From NCBI GenBank assembly GCA_902798365.1, contig CADBWP010000005.1, positions 1-57,802 of the forward strand: 57,802 nt of DNA. Reading direction: 5' to 3'. The notes beneath the pieces are model-generated. The model had not been told where the DNA came from and ran no database searches. It saw only the letters and a program-made list of their open reading frames with translations. Within the stretch, counting starts at the first letter, position 1, and each line of letters begins with the position of its first letter. The translations under genes were made by a program, and so were the position numbers. The stretch comes from an uncultured Ruminococcus sp. (GTDB lineage: Bacteria; Bacillota; Clostridia; Oscillospirales; Acutalibacteraceae). This document shows, piece after piece, positions 9,495-19,533 of this stretch.

Positions 9495-10457
9495 ATGAAA
9501 ATATCTGTTCTGGGCTGCGGTCGCTGGGGCAGCTGCATTGCATGGTACCTTGACAAAACAGGTCACGAGGTGCTCAGCTGCGGACTTGCGGACGCTCCCG
9601 AGTTTATTCAGCTTAAAAACGAGCGCAAAAACGACTACCTCGCCTATCCCGATTCCATCGAGGTGTCGAGCGACCTTGCCTATGCGGTAGGCCGCGCCGA
9701 GGTCGTTATCATTTCGATCTCGTCGCAGTATCTGCGCTCTTACTTTGCGGACATAGCCAAAAACGACCTTGACGGCAAAACGATAGTGCTTTGCATGAAG
9801 GGCGTTGAAGCCACCACGGGCAAGCGGCTGAGCGAGATCGTCGCGGAGTTTGCCGACACCGAAAAAACACCCGTCGCGGTGTGGGTGGGTCCCGGTCATC
9901 CGCAGGATTACGTCAAGGGCATACCAAACTGCATGGTAATCGACAGCGAAAACCAGCAGGTCAAGGAGCGGCTTGTAAAGGAGTTCAACAGCGACCTTAT
10001 CCGCTTTTACATAGGTCAGGATCTTATAGGAAGCGAGATTGGCGCGGCGGCCAAGAACGTCATAGGTCTTGCCGCGGGCATCCTCGACGGCTTGGGCTAC
10101 ACCTCGCTTAAGGGCGGTCTTATGGCGCGCGGCACTCAGGAGGTGTCGCGGCTTATAGAAGCCTTGGGCGGCAAACGCATGAGCGCGTTCGGGCTGTGCC
10201 ATCTGGGCGACTATGAGGCGACGCTGTTTTCGCCGTGGAGCCACAACCGCCGCTACGGCGAGGAGTTTGTAAAGGGCAACCGCTTTGAAAAGCTCGCCGA
10301 GGGCGTAATGACCTCGAAGGCGCTGTACAAGCTGGGAACCGAACACGGCGTTGATATTCCCATAATCACGTCGGTTTATAAGGCGCTGTTTGAAAACGCC
10401 GATATTATGACGGAGATACAAAGCCTGTTTTTGCGCTCCGTTAAAGATGAATTTTAG
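9495..10457 (+). CDS. gpsA: NAD(P)H-dependent glycerol-3-phosphate dehydrogenase
   Basis: 320 residues. The dinucleotide-binding start is VLGCGRWGSCIAWYL. The catalytic lysine region is GSEIGAAAKNVIGLAAGILDG, followed by CHLGDYEATLFSPWSHNRRYG, a relaxed version of the GLGDLxLTCxSxxSRNRxxG family segment. It reduces dihydroxyacetone phosphate to sn-glycerol 3-phosphate for membrane lipid synthesis; plsY, which uses that product, lies at 38736. The ATG at 9495 follows AGGAGACGG. Longer in-frame starts would run through the 6S RNA and are rejected. The loosened GLGD segment suggests a diverged member. Confidence 0.88.
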   Translation: MKISVLGCGRWGSCIAWYLDKTGHEVLSCGLADAPEFIQLKNERKNDYLAYPDSIEVSSDLAYAVGRAEVVIISISSQYLRSYFADIAKNDLDGKTIVLCMKGVEATTGKRLSEIVAEFADTEKTPVAVWVGPGHPQDYVKGIPNCMVIDSENQQVKERLVKEFNSDLIRFYIGQDLIGSEIGAAAKNVIGLAAGILDGLGYTSLKGGLMARGTQEVSRLIEALGGKRMSAFGLCHLGDYEATLFSPWSHNRRYGEEFVKGNRFEKLAEGVMTSKALYKLGTEHGVDIPIITSVYKALFENADIMTEIQSLFLRSVKDEF

Positions 10458-10469
10458 AAGGTAATACAC

Positions 10470-12212
10470 ATGAGTAAAAAGAACAAGAAAACCGCGCGCA
10501 GGCAGCCGAGCCCCGCGCCCAAGGCAGAGGCCGCCGTTAAAACCATAGCGACCGAGGAAAAAAAGTGCATGGTCGAGTATGTTACGGTGAACGTGATAAG
10601 CCTGTTTGTATTTTTGGCGTTCGGCTACATAGCGCTGATGGGCTTTTTTCAGACCAGCGTAATAGACCCCAACGCGTATGTGAGCGAAAAGATTTTGTAT
10701 CAGAGCGACATAGTGCCGCTGAACATAGTGTTCACCGTGCTGTTTGTGATAATACTGTTCGCCCTTCGCAAAAAGTACGACTTCTTTGCAAAGATAAACA
10801 TACACATAGCCGAGGCGTCCGTTGCCGTGCTGGCGGTGGTTTTGGGGCTTATATGGGTATGCACCGTAAGGTCTGTGCCCGCAGCCGACAGCGCCAACCT
10901 TTTTGAGGCGGCGGCAGGCGCCGCACAGGGCAAATACGAAGCCCTGCGCGACGGACAGGCGTTTTACAACCACTCCTTTTACAGCGACTACAACTATTTC
11001 AACTTCTATCCCTTCCAGCTTGGCTTTGTGGCGTTCAGCGAGTTTATTTACCGCATCTTCGGCGCCGACAGCTCAATGCCCATTCAGATAATCAACGTGC
11101 TGTGCGTGGGCGCCTCCTACTTTGCCCTTGCACGCATTACGCGCCTGCTGTTCAAGAGAAAAAGCATAGAGTTCATTGCCATACTTATGCTTGCGGGCTG
11201 CCTGCAGCCCATACTGTTCTGCACCTTTGCCTACGGCAACATCATCGGCATGTGCTGCGCCATCTGGGCGAGCCTGTTCCTTATAAAGTATTTTCAGACA
11301 GAGGAATACAAGTGGCTTGCGCCCTGCGGCGTGCTGCTGGTGCTTTCGATATTCGTAAAGTACAACAACATGATCTATCTGGCGGCGTTTGTTATTATGC
11401 TGCTGGTGCACACCTTCAAAAGAAAAAAGTGGCAGAGCGTCGCCTTTGCCGCCGCGCTTGTGGCTGTTGCCATAGGCTCCAACTCGCTTGTTATAATGCA
11501 CTATGAGAGCCGCGCCGAGACCGAATATGCAAGCGGCGTATCGCAGGTGCTCTACCTCGACCTGGGTATGCAGGAGTCATACATGGCTCCCGGCTGGTAC
11601 ACCACCATTGCCAAGGACACCTACATTCAAAGTCAGCTTGACAACGACCTTGCAAACGAGCGCGCCTGGGAGAACATAGGCGAGCGTATGGAGGCGTTCG
11701 GCGACCTTGACTACGCCCTTGACTTTTACAGCAAGAAGATTCTTAGCCAATGGAACGAGCCCACCTATGAGAGCATTTGGGTGAGCAAGGTCAAGCAGCA
11801 CACCATCGACGACGACAAGGCTCCCGGACACACCAAGAACATCTCTACCGAGGAAATGAAGGGTCTGGGCGAGGCTGTGTATCGTCAGAGCCTGGGTCAG
11901 CTTCTGGAGCTGCACTTCGCCTTTTACATGCAGATAATTTACATTCTTTTTGCGGTGGGAATCTATCTGTTGTTTATCAACCGCAAGACCAATATAGAGA
12001 CCGTGCTGCTGCCGCTGGTGCTTTTGGGCGGCTTCAGCTACCACCTGCTGTTTGAGGGCAAGTCGCAGTATATTCTGACATATATTCCCCTGCTTATCCC
12101 CACCGCCGCCTACGCCATGAACGTGATAGTGTTCGGCGAGTATAAAAAGCTGAAAAAGCTTATCGCAAAGCTCAATTTCATTCCGAAAAAGAGTAAGGCT
12201 CAGGGAGGATAA
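10470..12212 (+). CDS. Polytopic membrane protein, probable dolichol/polyprenyl-type glycosyltransferase
   Basis: 580 residues with a basic N-terminal tail (KKNKKTARRQ) and about 12 hydrophobic segments. A long extracytoplasmic stretch near residues 360-470 lies between two membrane blocks. The first loop has an acidic pair region (SFYSDYNYFNFYPFQLGFVA), reminiscent of GT-C fold glycosyltransferases that keep acidic residues in loop 1. I infer a GT-C type transferase acting on lipid-linked sugars at the outer face; no closer family is recognised. The gene starts 12 bases after gpsA, so they form one transcript. Confidence 0.6.
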   Translation: MSKKNKKTARRQPSPAPKAEAAVKTIATEEKKCMVEYVTVNVISLFVFLAFGYIALMGFFQTSVIDPNAYVSEKILYQSDIVPLNIVFTVLFVIILFALRKKYDFFAKINIHIAEASVAVLAVVLGLIWVCTVRSVPAADSANLFEAAAGAAQGKYEALRDGQAFYNHSFYSDYNYFNFYPFQLGFVAFSEFIYRIFGADSSMPIQIINVLCVGASYFALARITRLLFKRKSIEFIAILMLAGCLQPILFCTFAYGNIIGMCCAIWASLFLIKYFQTEEYKWLAPCGVLLVLSIFVKYNNMIYLAAFVIMLLVHTFKRKKWQSVAFAAALVAVAIGSNSLVIMHYESRAETEYASGVSQVLYLDLGMQESYMAPGWYTTIAKDTYIQSQLDNDLANERAWENIGERMEAFGDLDYALDFYSKKILSQWNEPTYESIWVSKVKQHTIDDDKAPGHTKNISTEEMKGLGEAVYRQSLGQLLELHFAFYMQIIYILFAVGIYLLFINRKTNIETVLLPLVLLGGFSYHLLFEGKSQYILTYIPLLIPTAAYAMNVIVFGEYKKLKKLIAKLNFIPKKSKAQGG

Positions 12213-12414
12213 GCGTACAGCAAGCCTCCTCTTCCCCGTGCTTTATACGACGCGAGGAAACCGATGTGATCATAATGCTGCTTATGCCGCTGTACGCGCG
12301 GCTCTCGGAAAAAAGCGACGCTTTGGGGACTTTTGATATGTCTTATTCCCGCCATACCTCTTAAGCTGCTCGCAGATATGATAAACCGGCTCAAGAACAA
12401 ACTGTTGAAAGCAT
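12213..12414 (+). pseudogene. Possible degraded coding remnant
   Basis: Two reading frames look protein-like in succession. The first carries EETDVIIMLLMPLYARLSEK and stops near 12363. A second, shifted frame carries LIPAIPLKLLADMINRL and ends with TAA at about 12414. This fits the C-terminal end of a membrane protein broken by a frameshift. The family is not recognised, and the evidence is composition only. Confidence 0.3.
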
Positions 12415-12446
12415 AAAAAACTGCCTTCCTTGCGGTTGGCAGTTTT
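12415..12446. terminator. Bidirectional terminator between converging units
   Basis: AAAACTGCC and GGCAGTTTT form a stem flanked by A and T tracts. It serves the gpsA unit on the plus strand and the S26 peptidase gene on the minus strand. Confidence 0.75.
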
Positions 12447-12960
12447 ATTGTTTTTCCGTGCTTTGCTCCGGGCTTTTATTTGATTTTTTGTTGGGGTCGA
12501 TGCCGAAGAGCCTTTGCCAGCGGCGCTTTACTGCGCGGAACACCCTTCTGAACGGACGGGTATAGTACCAGAAATTGATGTAAGTGCGGTAGCGCAGCGA
12601 ATTGTTGCTGTACGCCTTGCCCTTGCGGAAAAAGGCGGTCACCACGCCGATTATCTGAGCGTCGGTTATGCCGCGCTCCTTTGCAAACTGATTGTCGCCG
12701 CACATGACGTAGGAGCCGTCCTTGCCGAAATCTATGACCCTGTGCAGCACAAACTGACCGTTTGAGCGGCGGTAAAGCGGAACATCAAACAGGTGAAGCC
12801 TGCCGCCGGGCTTTTTGAGCACGACCGCGTCCTCGCCGTCGCGCAGCATGGGCATCATGCTTTCGCCGTTTGGGGTAAAGGTGACGGTGCCGCCGGCATT
12901 CAGCTTTTCTTCTATTATTTCTATTATTTCCGCAAGCTGAACCTCTTTATTCAAGCACAT
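12445..12960 (-). CDS. S24/S26 family peptidase, signal-peptidase-like, no membrane anchor
   Basis: 171 residues. The nucleophile motif is GESMMPML near residues 33-40. The second motif FVLHRVI has histidine rather than lysine, as in ER-type/SipW-like signal peptidases, and MCGDNQ supplies the acidic third residue. No N-terminal membrane helix is visible, unlike true signal peptidases. The C-terminal 50 residues are basic (TRPFRRVFRAVKRRWQRLFG) and may bind the membrane surface. It overlaps the PqqD-like gene by 14 bases. Small S26 peptidases next to PqqD-like proteins recur in Clostridia and may process a short peptide; the substrate is unknown. Confidence 0.75.
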   Translation of the reverse strand: MCLNKEVQLAEIIEIIEEKLNAGGTVTFTPNGESMMPMLRDGEDAVVLKKPGGRLHLFDVPLYRRSNGQFVLHRVIDFGKDGSYVMCGDNQFAKERGITDAQIIGVVTAFFRKGKAYSNNSLRYRTYINFWYYTRPFRRVFRAVKRRWQRLFGIDPNKKSNKSPEQSTEKQ

Positions 12961-13210
12961 CAGCGTCCTTTACCTTGGTGATAAACGCCGCGACGTCCGC
13001 CTTTGCCCTTTCGGGCGTCACCTCGTATTCGTCGAGCAGGCGTGCGGTAAGCTCGTCCTCGTCCGCTCCGTTTTGAAGCAGCCCGAACAAAAACGCTCCC
13101 GTTTCGTTGAGATTGATTATTCCGTTGAAGTCGAGCGTCTGCCTGCCCACGGGAACAACCACGTAGGTGTCGGCGACCTTGCGAAGAATAAAGTCCTTTT
13201 TGATTTTCAT
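12947..13210 (-). CDS. PqqD family protein
   Basis: 87 residues. The motif LNETGAFLFGLLQNGADEDEL and the tail VTPERAKADVAAFITKV match the PqqD/RRE fold, a winged-helix-like domain that binds leader peptides of ribosomally made peptides. ATG at 13210 follows AAGGATGTGAT; a longer in-frame start would add MQGCDV and overrun that RBS. No radical SAM enzyme, precursor peptide or transporter is visible nearby, so a peptide-modification role is only a possibility. It is co-transcribed with the S26-type peptidase. Confidence 0.85.
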   Translation of the reverse strand: MKIKKDFILRKVADTYVVVPVGRQTLDFNGIINLNETGAFLFGLLQNGADEDELTARLLDEYEVTPERAKADVAAFITKVKDADVLE

Positions 13211-13263
13211 AACATCACATCCTTGCAACCATTATAATACAAAACGCCGAAAAAAGCAACACA

Positions 13264-13293
13264 GCCGGAAGCAAAGACTGCTCTGCTTCCGGC
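13264..13293. terminator. Terminator of the groES-groEL operon
   Basis: GCCGGAAGCA and TGCTTCCGGC form a perfect 10-bp stem with a 10-base loop between groL and the PqqD-like gene. Confidence 0.75.
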
Positions 13294-13308
13294 GAATTTT
13301 TTATTCTG

Positions 13309-15301
<1,993 letters not shown>

Positions 15302-15305
15302 TAAT

Positions 15306-15333
15306 ATTGTAATACATTTTACGAAAAAGTCAA
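15306..15333 (-). promoter_or_regulatory. Sigma-A promoter of groES-groEL
   Basis: On the minus strand TTGACT (15333-15328), a 16-base spacer, and TACAAT (15311-15306), followed directly by CIRCE. Confidence 0.8.
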
Positions 15334-15390
15334 GAGAAATTTGACTTTTTTTGACTTTTGAAGGATTTTTGTTGTTTTACACAATTTGTG

Positions 15391-15419
15391 TTGACTTTTT
15401 TTTGCCTATATATTAGAAT
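15391..15419 (+). promoter_or_regulatory. Sigma-A promoter of the lipoprotein gene
   Basis: TTGACT at 15391-15396, a 17-base spacer, and TAGAAT at 15414-15419. It is divergent from groESL. Confidence 0.75.
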
Positions 15420-15450
15420 TATGACAGTATGTCTTTACGGAGGTAATGTT

Positions 15451-15975
15451 ATGAATAAATCAACCATACTGAAACGCGTTTTATGCGTGCTCTGCGCCGC
15501 GGCTCTCGCCCTTGCGCTTACCGCCTGCGGCTCAAAGAAAAAGGCGACGACATCAACCGATGGAGTATCGCACGCGCCCAAGATAACCGACCCTGCGATA
15601 ATAGGTCAGATAACCGACGACGGCTACGAGCTGCCGTTCAGCTATGAGGACGGCTTTAAGGCTGTGATGAACATTGTTGACGACACGCAGTACGAAACCT
15701 ACACGACCTTTGACGACGGAAGTATGCGCTTCCACCTTACCACCTCAAAGTCCGAGGACGAGGTTAAGGCGTTCTTTGAGGATTACTTCAAGGATCTTCA
15801 AAAGGTTAAGCCTAAGCTCGAGACCGACCACTCACAGGGCTACTACGACGAGGAAAAGCGCATAGTTGTGTTCAACTTTGAGGTTTGGACAGCCGACGGC
15901 AAGACAAACTATCAGCTTTGCGCCACCCCCTGCGACGACCTTTCCCAAAACGAGACCTGGCAGCCTGCCGAATAA
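15451..15975 (+). CDS. Lipoprotein of unknown function
   Basis: 174 residues. The N terminus has basic residues, a hydrophobic stretch VLCVLCAAALALALTAC and a lipobox with Cys26, so it should be lipid-anchored outside the membrane. After a Ser/Thr/Lys linker the domain at about residues 48-174 contains paired acidic and aromatic residues (YETYTTFDDGSMRFHLTTSK, FFEDYFKDLQKVKPKLETDH). I do not recognise the family. ATG at 15451 follows GGAGGTAATGTT, and the upstream in-frame extension crosses the promoter and is not used. Confidence 0.8.
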   Translation: MNKSTILKRVLCVLCAAALALALTACGSKKKATTSTDGVSHAPKITDPAIIGQITDDGYELPFSYEDGFKAVMNIVDDTQYETYTTFDDGSMRFHLTTSKSEDEVKAFFEDYFKDLQKVKPKLETDHSQGYYDEEKRIVVFNFEVWTADGKTNYQLCATPCDDLSQNETWQPAE

Positions 15976-16029
15976 GCGCCGGTAGGCGCTTTCTCCGCCT
16001 TTGCGCCGGTGGGCGCTTTCTCCGCCTTA
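15976..16029 (+). repeat. Two tandem 27-bp hairpin units after the lipoprotein gene
   Basis: Two copies (15976-16002 and 16003-16029) differ at one loop base plus the last base. Each carries GCGCC-GGTR-GGCGC followed by TTTCT, a compact terminator-like hairpin. The duplication gives the lipoprotein gene a tandem terminator. Confidence 0.75.
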
Positions 16030-16087
16030 TGACAGGTTGGTATTAACAAAGCCTTTCCGCAACGGCGGGATTATGAAATTTTAAAAT

Positions 16088-16116
16088 GAGGACGGTACGA
16101 ACGCCGTCCTCTTTTT
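16088..16116. terminator. Intrinsic terminator
   Basis: GAGGACGG-N8-CCGTCCTC followed by TTTTT on the plus strand. It lies between the lipoprotein gene and the converging glycosyltransferase gene. Confidence 0.8.
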
Positions 16117-16118
16117 AT

Positions 16119-16146
16119 TTATTCGTTATTCGTTATTCTTTATTCT
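16119..16146. repeat. Heptanucleotide array TTATTCG/TTATTCT
   Basis: Four tandem 7-bp units, two TTATTCG and two TTATTCT, directly follow a palindromic terminator. The last unit contains the stop codon of the glycosyltransferase gene. Confidence 0.75.
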
Positions 16147-17093
16147 TTACTTCCGTTCTTCCGCTCCTTTTTGAAGAACGCCGCCGCCAAGGGGGGACAT
16201 ATGGAAATAACCACGCCGTATGCCTTGCTTGAGAGCTTGCCCGAGCCGAACAGATACGGAATTATTCCGCGCCTGACGTTGCTCACCAGCAGGGCTTCGG
16301 TTTCGCGGTCGCGCGTAACGCAGCACACCGCCTGCTTATAAAACGAAACTGAATAGCGCGTGCGTCGTAAACGCGAAAGCCGCACAAGGCGCGGATAACG
16401 CTCCGCCAAAAAACGCTCTACACAGTCGCTTACATCATAAAACGCGAGCCGCCTTTTTGAAAACCGCGAGTGCATTATGCTTTGACTGTTGTCGGAGCGG
16501 TAATTGTACAAAAACCGGTCGGTATAAACTATGACCCGTGCGCGGTCAAACAAAAGCGGTGTCGTGTAGTAGTCCTCAAAAATGATGTTCTCGGGAAAAC
16601 GGACGCCGTCAAAAAGAGCCCTTGAATACAGCTTGCCCCATGACGAGGTGGTAAGCCCCGTGTCTTCCTTAAGCAGCTGCATTATGCCCTGCTCGGAGCC
16701 GAGCACCGAAACATCCCTTTGCCCCGACTCCCTGTGTGACGCACAGGCGATGTCGGCGTTATATTCGCACAGCAGCCCGTACAGCACGGATATCAGCTCG
16801 GGGCTGACGGTGTCGTCGCTATCGACAAAGAGAAGATACTCTCCCTTTGCCGCGTCTATACCGGCGTTGCGCGCACCCGACGGTCCCGTGTTGCCCTGAT
16901 GGATCACCCTTACGCAGCCATGCTCCCGCGCAAAGCGGTCGCACAGCGCAGGGCTGCCGTCGGCAGAGCCGTCGTCAACCAAAATGATCTCTGTATTGGG
17001 ATATGTCTGTGCAACAAGAGATGTGACGCAGTCCGAAATATAGTTTTCGACGTTATATACCGGCACTATCACCGATATAAGGGGCTGTGGCAT
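16140..17093 (-). CDS. Family 2 glycosyltransferase
   Basis: 317 residues with a GT-A fold. The nucleotide-sugar region starts ISVIVPVYNVENYISDCVTS, then EIILVDDGSADGSPALCDRF with the first acidic site, GPSGARNAGIDAAKGEYL and the metal-binding DSDDTVSPELIS. A candidate catalytic acidic residue lies in NIIFEDYYTTPLLF. The last ~100 residues are basic and hydrophobic and may contact the membrane. It is transcribed alone. The acceptor is unknown; such enzymes build capsule, exopolysaccharide or wall glycans. Confidence 0.9.
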   Translation of the reverse strand: MPQPLISVIVPVYNVENYISDCVTSLVAQTYPNTEIILVDDGSADGSPALCDRFAREHGCVRVIHQGNTGPSGARNAGIDAAKGEYLLFVDSDDTVSPELISVLYGLLCEYNADIACASHRESGQRDVSVLGSEQGIMQLLKEDTGLTTSSWGKLYSRALFDGVRFPENIIFEDYYTTPLLFDRARVIVYTDRFLYNYRSDNSQSIMHSRFSKRRLAFYDVSDCVERFLAERYPRLVRLSRLRRTRYSVSFYKQAVCCVTRDRETEALLVSNVRRGIIPYLFGSGKLSSKAYGVVISICPPLAAAFFKKERKNGSKE

Positions 17094-17134
17094 GGTTTTT
17101 CATTCCTTTCAATGCCCGTTGCGGGGCGGCCGGC

Positions 17135-17563
17135 TTACAGGGCTCTCATGTCCTCCTCGCACAGCGTGGGGATGCCGCTTTTGTCAAGCAGCTCCTGAGC
17201 CTGAGCCACGTCGTCAACGCGGAAGATAACGTAGGCGCCGAAGGATTCGGTGGCGGTAAAGGCGTACATGTACTCGATGTTCACGCCCGCGTCGGACAAA
17301 ATCTTCATAACCTCGTAAAGAGAGCCGACCTTGTCCTCCATTTTTACTGCGATGACCTCGGTGGTGCTGACGATGGACTCTTCCTTTAAAATCTCAAGAG
17401 TTCTGTCGTGATCGGAGGTTATCATGCGCAGGATGCCGAAGTCCTGTGTGTCGGCAATGCTCATGGCGCGGATGTTGATGCCCTCGCAGGAGATCGCCTT
17501 GACCGTGTTGAGCAGCTTGCCCTGCTTGTTCTCTATAAAAACGGAAATTTGCTGAATAGCCAT
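17135..17563 (-). CDS. Tandem ACT domain protein
   Basis: 142 residues with two ACT-like repeats, about 1-70 and 71-142. The first starts QISVFIENKQGKLLNTVKAI and the second VIAVKMEDKVGSLYEVMKIL; both follow the ACT pattern and end in strand-rich segments. ACT domains bind small ligands, usually amino acids. It follows the PaaK gene by 27 bases, so it belongs to the iorA-iorB-paaK unit, where it may sense aromatic amino acids or acyl products. Stand-alone ACT proteins next to PaaK-type ligases are a recurrent pattern in anaerobes. Confidence 0.88.
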   Translation of the reverse strand: MAIQQISVFIENKQGKLLNTVKAISCEGINIRAMSIADTQDFGILRMITSDHDRTLEILKEESIVSTTEVIAVKMEDKVGSLYEVMKILSDAGVNIEYMYAFTATESFGAYVIFRVDDVAQAQELLDKSGIPTLCEEDMRAL

Positions 17564-17590
17564 AGTGTTTCCTTTCTCCGAAAGACGGGT

Positions 17591-18898
17591 TTAGTCGTGA
17601 AGCTTGCGGTTGTCTATAACGCGAACCGCCTTGCCCTCGCTGCGCGCTATGGACTTGGGCGCAACAAGATGAACCTTGGGACCTATGCCCAGCATGGTGC
17701 GCATTGCGGATTCAAGCTTCTTTTCTCTTGCCTGATGGCGCGACACGATGTCGGAGAACTGCTCGGGAGCAAGCTCTACGAACACGTCGATGGTGTCGCT
17801 GTTGTTGACGCGGTCAACCACTATCTGATAGTTGGGCGAGTAGCCCTCGTTGAGCAGCACGGTCTCGATCTGGCTGGGGAACACGTTTACGCCGCGAATG
17901 ATCATCATATCGTCGCTTCTGCCCATGGGCTTTGTCATTCTGATAAAGGTTCTGCCGCAGGAGCATTTTTCGCGCGAGAGCACGCAGATGTCGCGTGTGC
18001 GGTAGCGAAGCAGCGGAAACGCCTCTTTGTCAAGAGAGGTGAACACAAGCTCGCCCTTGCTGCCCTCGGGAAGCACCTCGCCTGTGTCGGGGTCGATGAC
18101 CTCGACATAGAAGTGATCCTCATTGATGTGCATTCCGTGCTGTTCCTCGCACTCAAAGGCGACGCCGGGGCCGCTGATCTCGGTAAGGCCGTAAATATCG
18201 TACGCCTTTATGCCCAGGTTCTTCTCAATATCCCTGCGCATTTCCTCTGTCCAGGGCTCTGCGCCGAAGATGCCGGCCTTAAGCTTGTTGTCCTCGGGCT
18301 TGTAGCCCTTTTCGGCGAGGGTCTCGCCTATGTAAGCCGCATAAGACGGCGTGCAGCAAAGAATGGTGGCGTTGAGATCCATCATAAACTGGATCTGACG
18401 CTCGGTGTTGCCCGACGACATGGGCAGGGTGAGGCAGCCCACCTTGTGAGAGCCGCCGTGGATACCCGCGCCGCCCGTAAACAGACCGTAGCCGTATGCG
18501 ACCTGGCAAACGTCGCCCTCGTCGCCGCCTGCGGCAACAATGGCTCTGGCGGTGCAGTCCTCCCACATATCTACGTCGCCCTGCGTATAAAACGCCACGA
18601 CGCGCTTGCCTGTTGTGCCCGAGGTTGACTGGATGCGCACACAGTTTTTGATGTCGGTGCCCAGCAGCCCGTAGGGATATGCCTCACGCAGATCTGCCTT
18701 TGACAAAAACGGCAGCTTTTTGATGTCGTCAACGCCCTTTATGTCCTCGGGCTTTACGCCCTTTGCGTCCATAAGGTCGCGGTAATACTTGACGTTTTCA
18801 TAAACGTGTCTGACCTGCTTTACGATTTTTTCGTTCTGGATCTTCAGAATCTCCTCACGCGGCGCTGTTTCAATTTCGGGTTGAAAATACTTGCGCAT
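17591..18898 (-). CDS. paaK: Phenylacetate-CoA ligase family protein (PaaK type)
   Basis: 435 residues of the AMP-forming acyl-CoA ligase family. The P-loop-like motif is IQSTSGTTGKRVVAFYT. An adenylate-binding motif is DIYGLTEISGPGVAFEC, followed by the hinge and C-terminal domain (RSDDMMIIRGVNVFPSQIE). It interconverts an aryl acid, ATP and CoA with aryl-acetyl-CoA, AMP and PPi. Beside IorAB it may release CoA from products of arylpyruvate oxidation or activate imported aryl acids; direction cannot be told from sequence. ATG at 18898 is placed 10 bases after AGGAG; a GTG at 18907 would lie too close to that RBS. Confidence 0.92.
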   Translation of the reverse strand: MRKYFQPEIETAPREEILKIQNEKIVKQVRHVYENVKYYRDLMDAKGVKPEDIKGVDDIKKLPFLSKADLREAYPYGLLGTDIKNCVRIQSTSGTTGKRVVAFYTQGDVDMWEDCTARAIVAAGGDEGDVCQVAYGYGLFTGGAGIHGGSHKVGCLTLPMSSGNTERQIQFMMDLNATILCCTPSYAAYIGETLAEKGYKPEDNKLKAGIFGAEPWTEEMRRDIEKNLGIKAYDIYGLTEISGPGVAFECEEQHGMHINEDHFYVEVIDPDTGEVLPEGSKGELVFTSLDKEAFPLLRYRTRDICVLSREKCSCGRTFIRMTKPMGRSDDMMIIRGVNVFPSQIETVLLNEGYSPNYQIVVDRVNNSDTIDVFVELAPEQFSDIVSRHQAREKKLESAMRTMLGIGPKVHLVAPKSIARSEGKAVRVIDNRKLHD

Positions 18899-18959
18899 GG
18901 GTATCACACTCCTATTCTGTCATAAAAGGGCAGGCAGAGCCCGCCCTGTGGTTATTTTA

Positions 18960-19532
18960 TCAGTAATTATAGCCCAAGTCAAATGCTTTAAGATTGACCT
19001 CAACAAACTGAGGCTTTACGCTTTCCTTTATGGCGGCGATCCACTTGTCGTACTCTATATCAAAGTACTTGGCAAGCCTGCCCATGAGCACAATGTTCAC
19101 GCTCTTGGCGTTGCCTGCCTGCTGAGCGAGCGAAAGCGCGTCGATTTCATCAACGAACACACCCTTGGCTCTGAGCTCGTCGAGCACGCCCTCGGGGTAC
19201 TGAGCCGCGCCGGTTATTACGGGCATGGGGTCTATCATCTGAGAGTTGACGATGATCTTGCCGTCCTTTTTGAGGGTATCGGCATAGCGGGCAGCCTCTA
19301 TCTTTTCAAACGAAACGATGAAGTCCGCCTCTCCGCGCGAGATTACGGGAGAATACACCCTGTCGCCGAAGCGCACATAGGTGACCACCGAACCGCCGCG
19401 CTGGCTCATTCCGTGAACCTCGCTGACCTTTACGTCAAAGCCCTCTGCCGTGAGCAGCTTGCCCAGCAGCTTGCTGGCAAGGAGACTTCCCTGACCGCCT
19501 ACGCCGACGATCATAACATTTTTGGTGTCCAT
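18960..19532 (-). CDS. iorB: Indolepyruvate ferredoxin oxidoreductase, beta subunit
   Basis: 190 residues. The N terminus MIVGVGGQGSLLASKLLG is the gamma-domain start shared by 2-oxoacid:ferredoxin oxidoreductases, followed by VHGMSQRGGSVVTYVRFGD. Together with IorA it oxidatively decarboxylates aryl pyruvates (from Trp, Phe, Tyr) to aryl-acetyl-CoA, reducing ferredoxin. Its ATG lies 1 base from the iorA stop, so expression is coupled. Confidence 0.95.
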   Translation of the reverse strand: MDTKNVMIVGVGGQGSLLASKLLGKLLTAEGFDVKVSEVHGMSQRGGSVVTYVRFGDRVYSPVISRGEADFIVSFEKIEAARYADTLKKDGKIIVNSQMIDPMPVITGAAQYPEGVLDELRAKGVFVDEIDALSLAQQAGNAKSVNIVLMGRLAKYFDIEYDKWIAAIKESVKPQFVEVNLKAFDLGYNY

Positions 19533-19533
19533 A

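Noticed and set aside
9420-10973. Long minus-strand open frame antisense to gpsA and the next gene
   Set aside because: It is a mirror of GC-rich codon use in gpsA, lacks an RBS, and has no recognisable domain. Many similar antisense frames (for example opposite pyk, iorA, ftsW, dnaE) were left out for the same reason.
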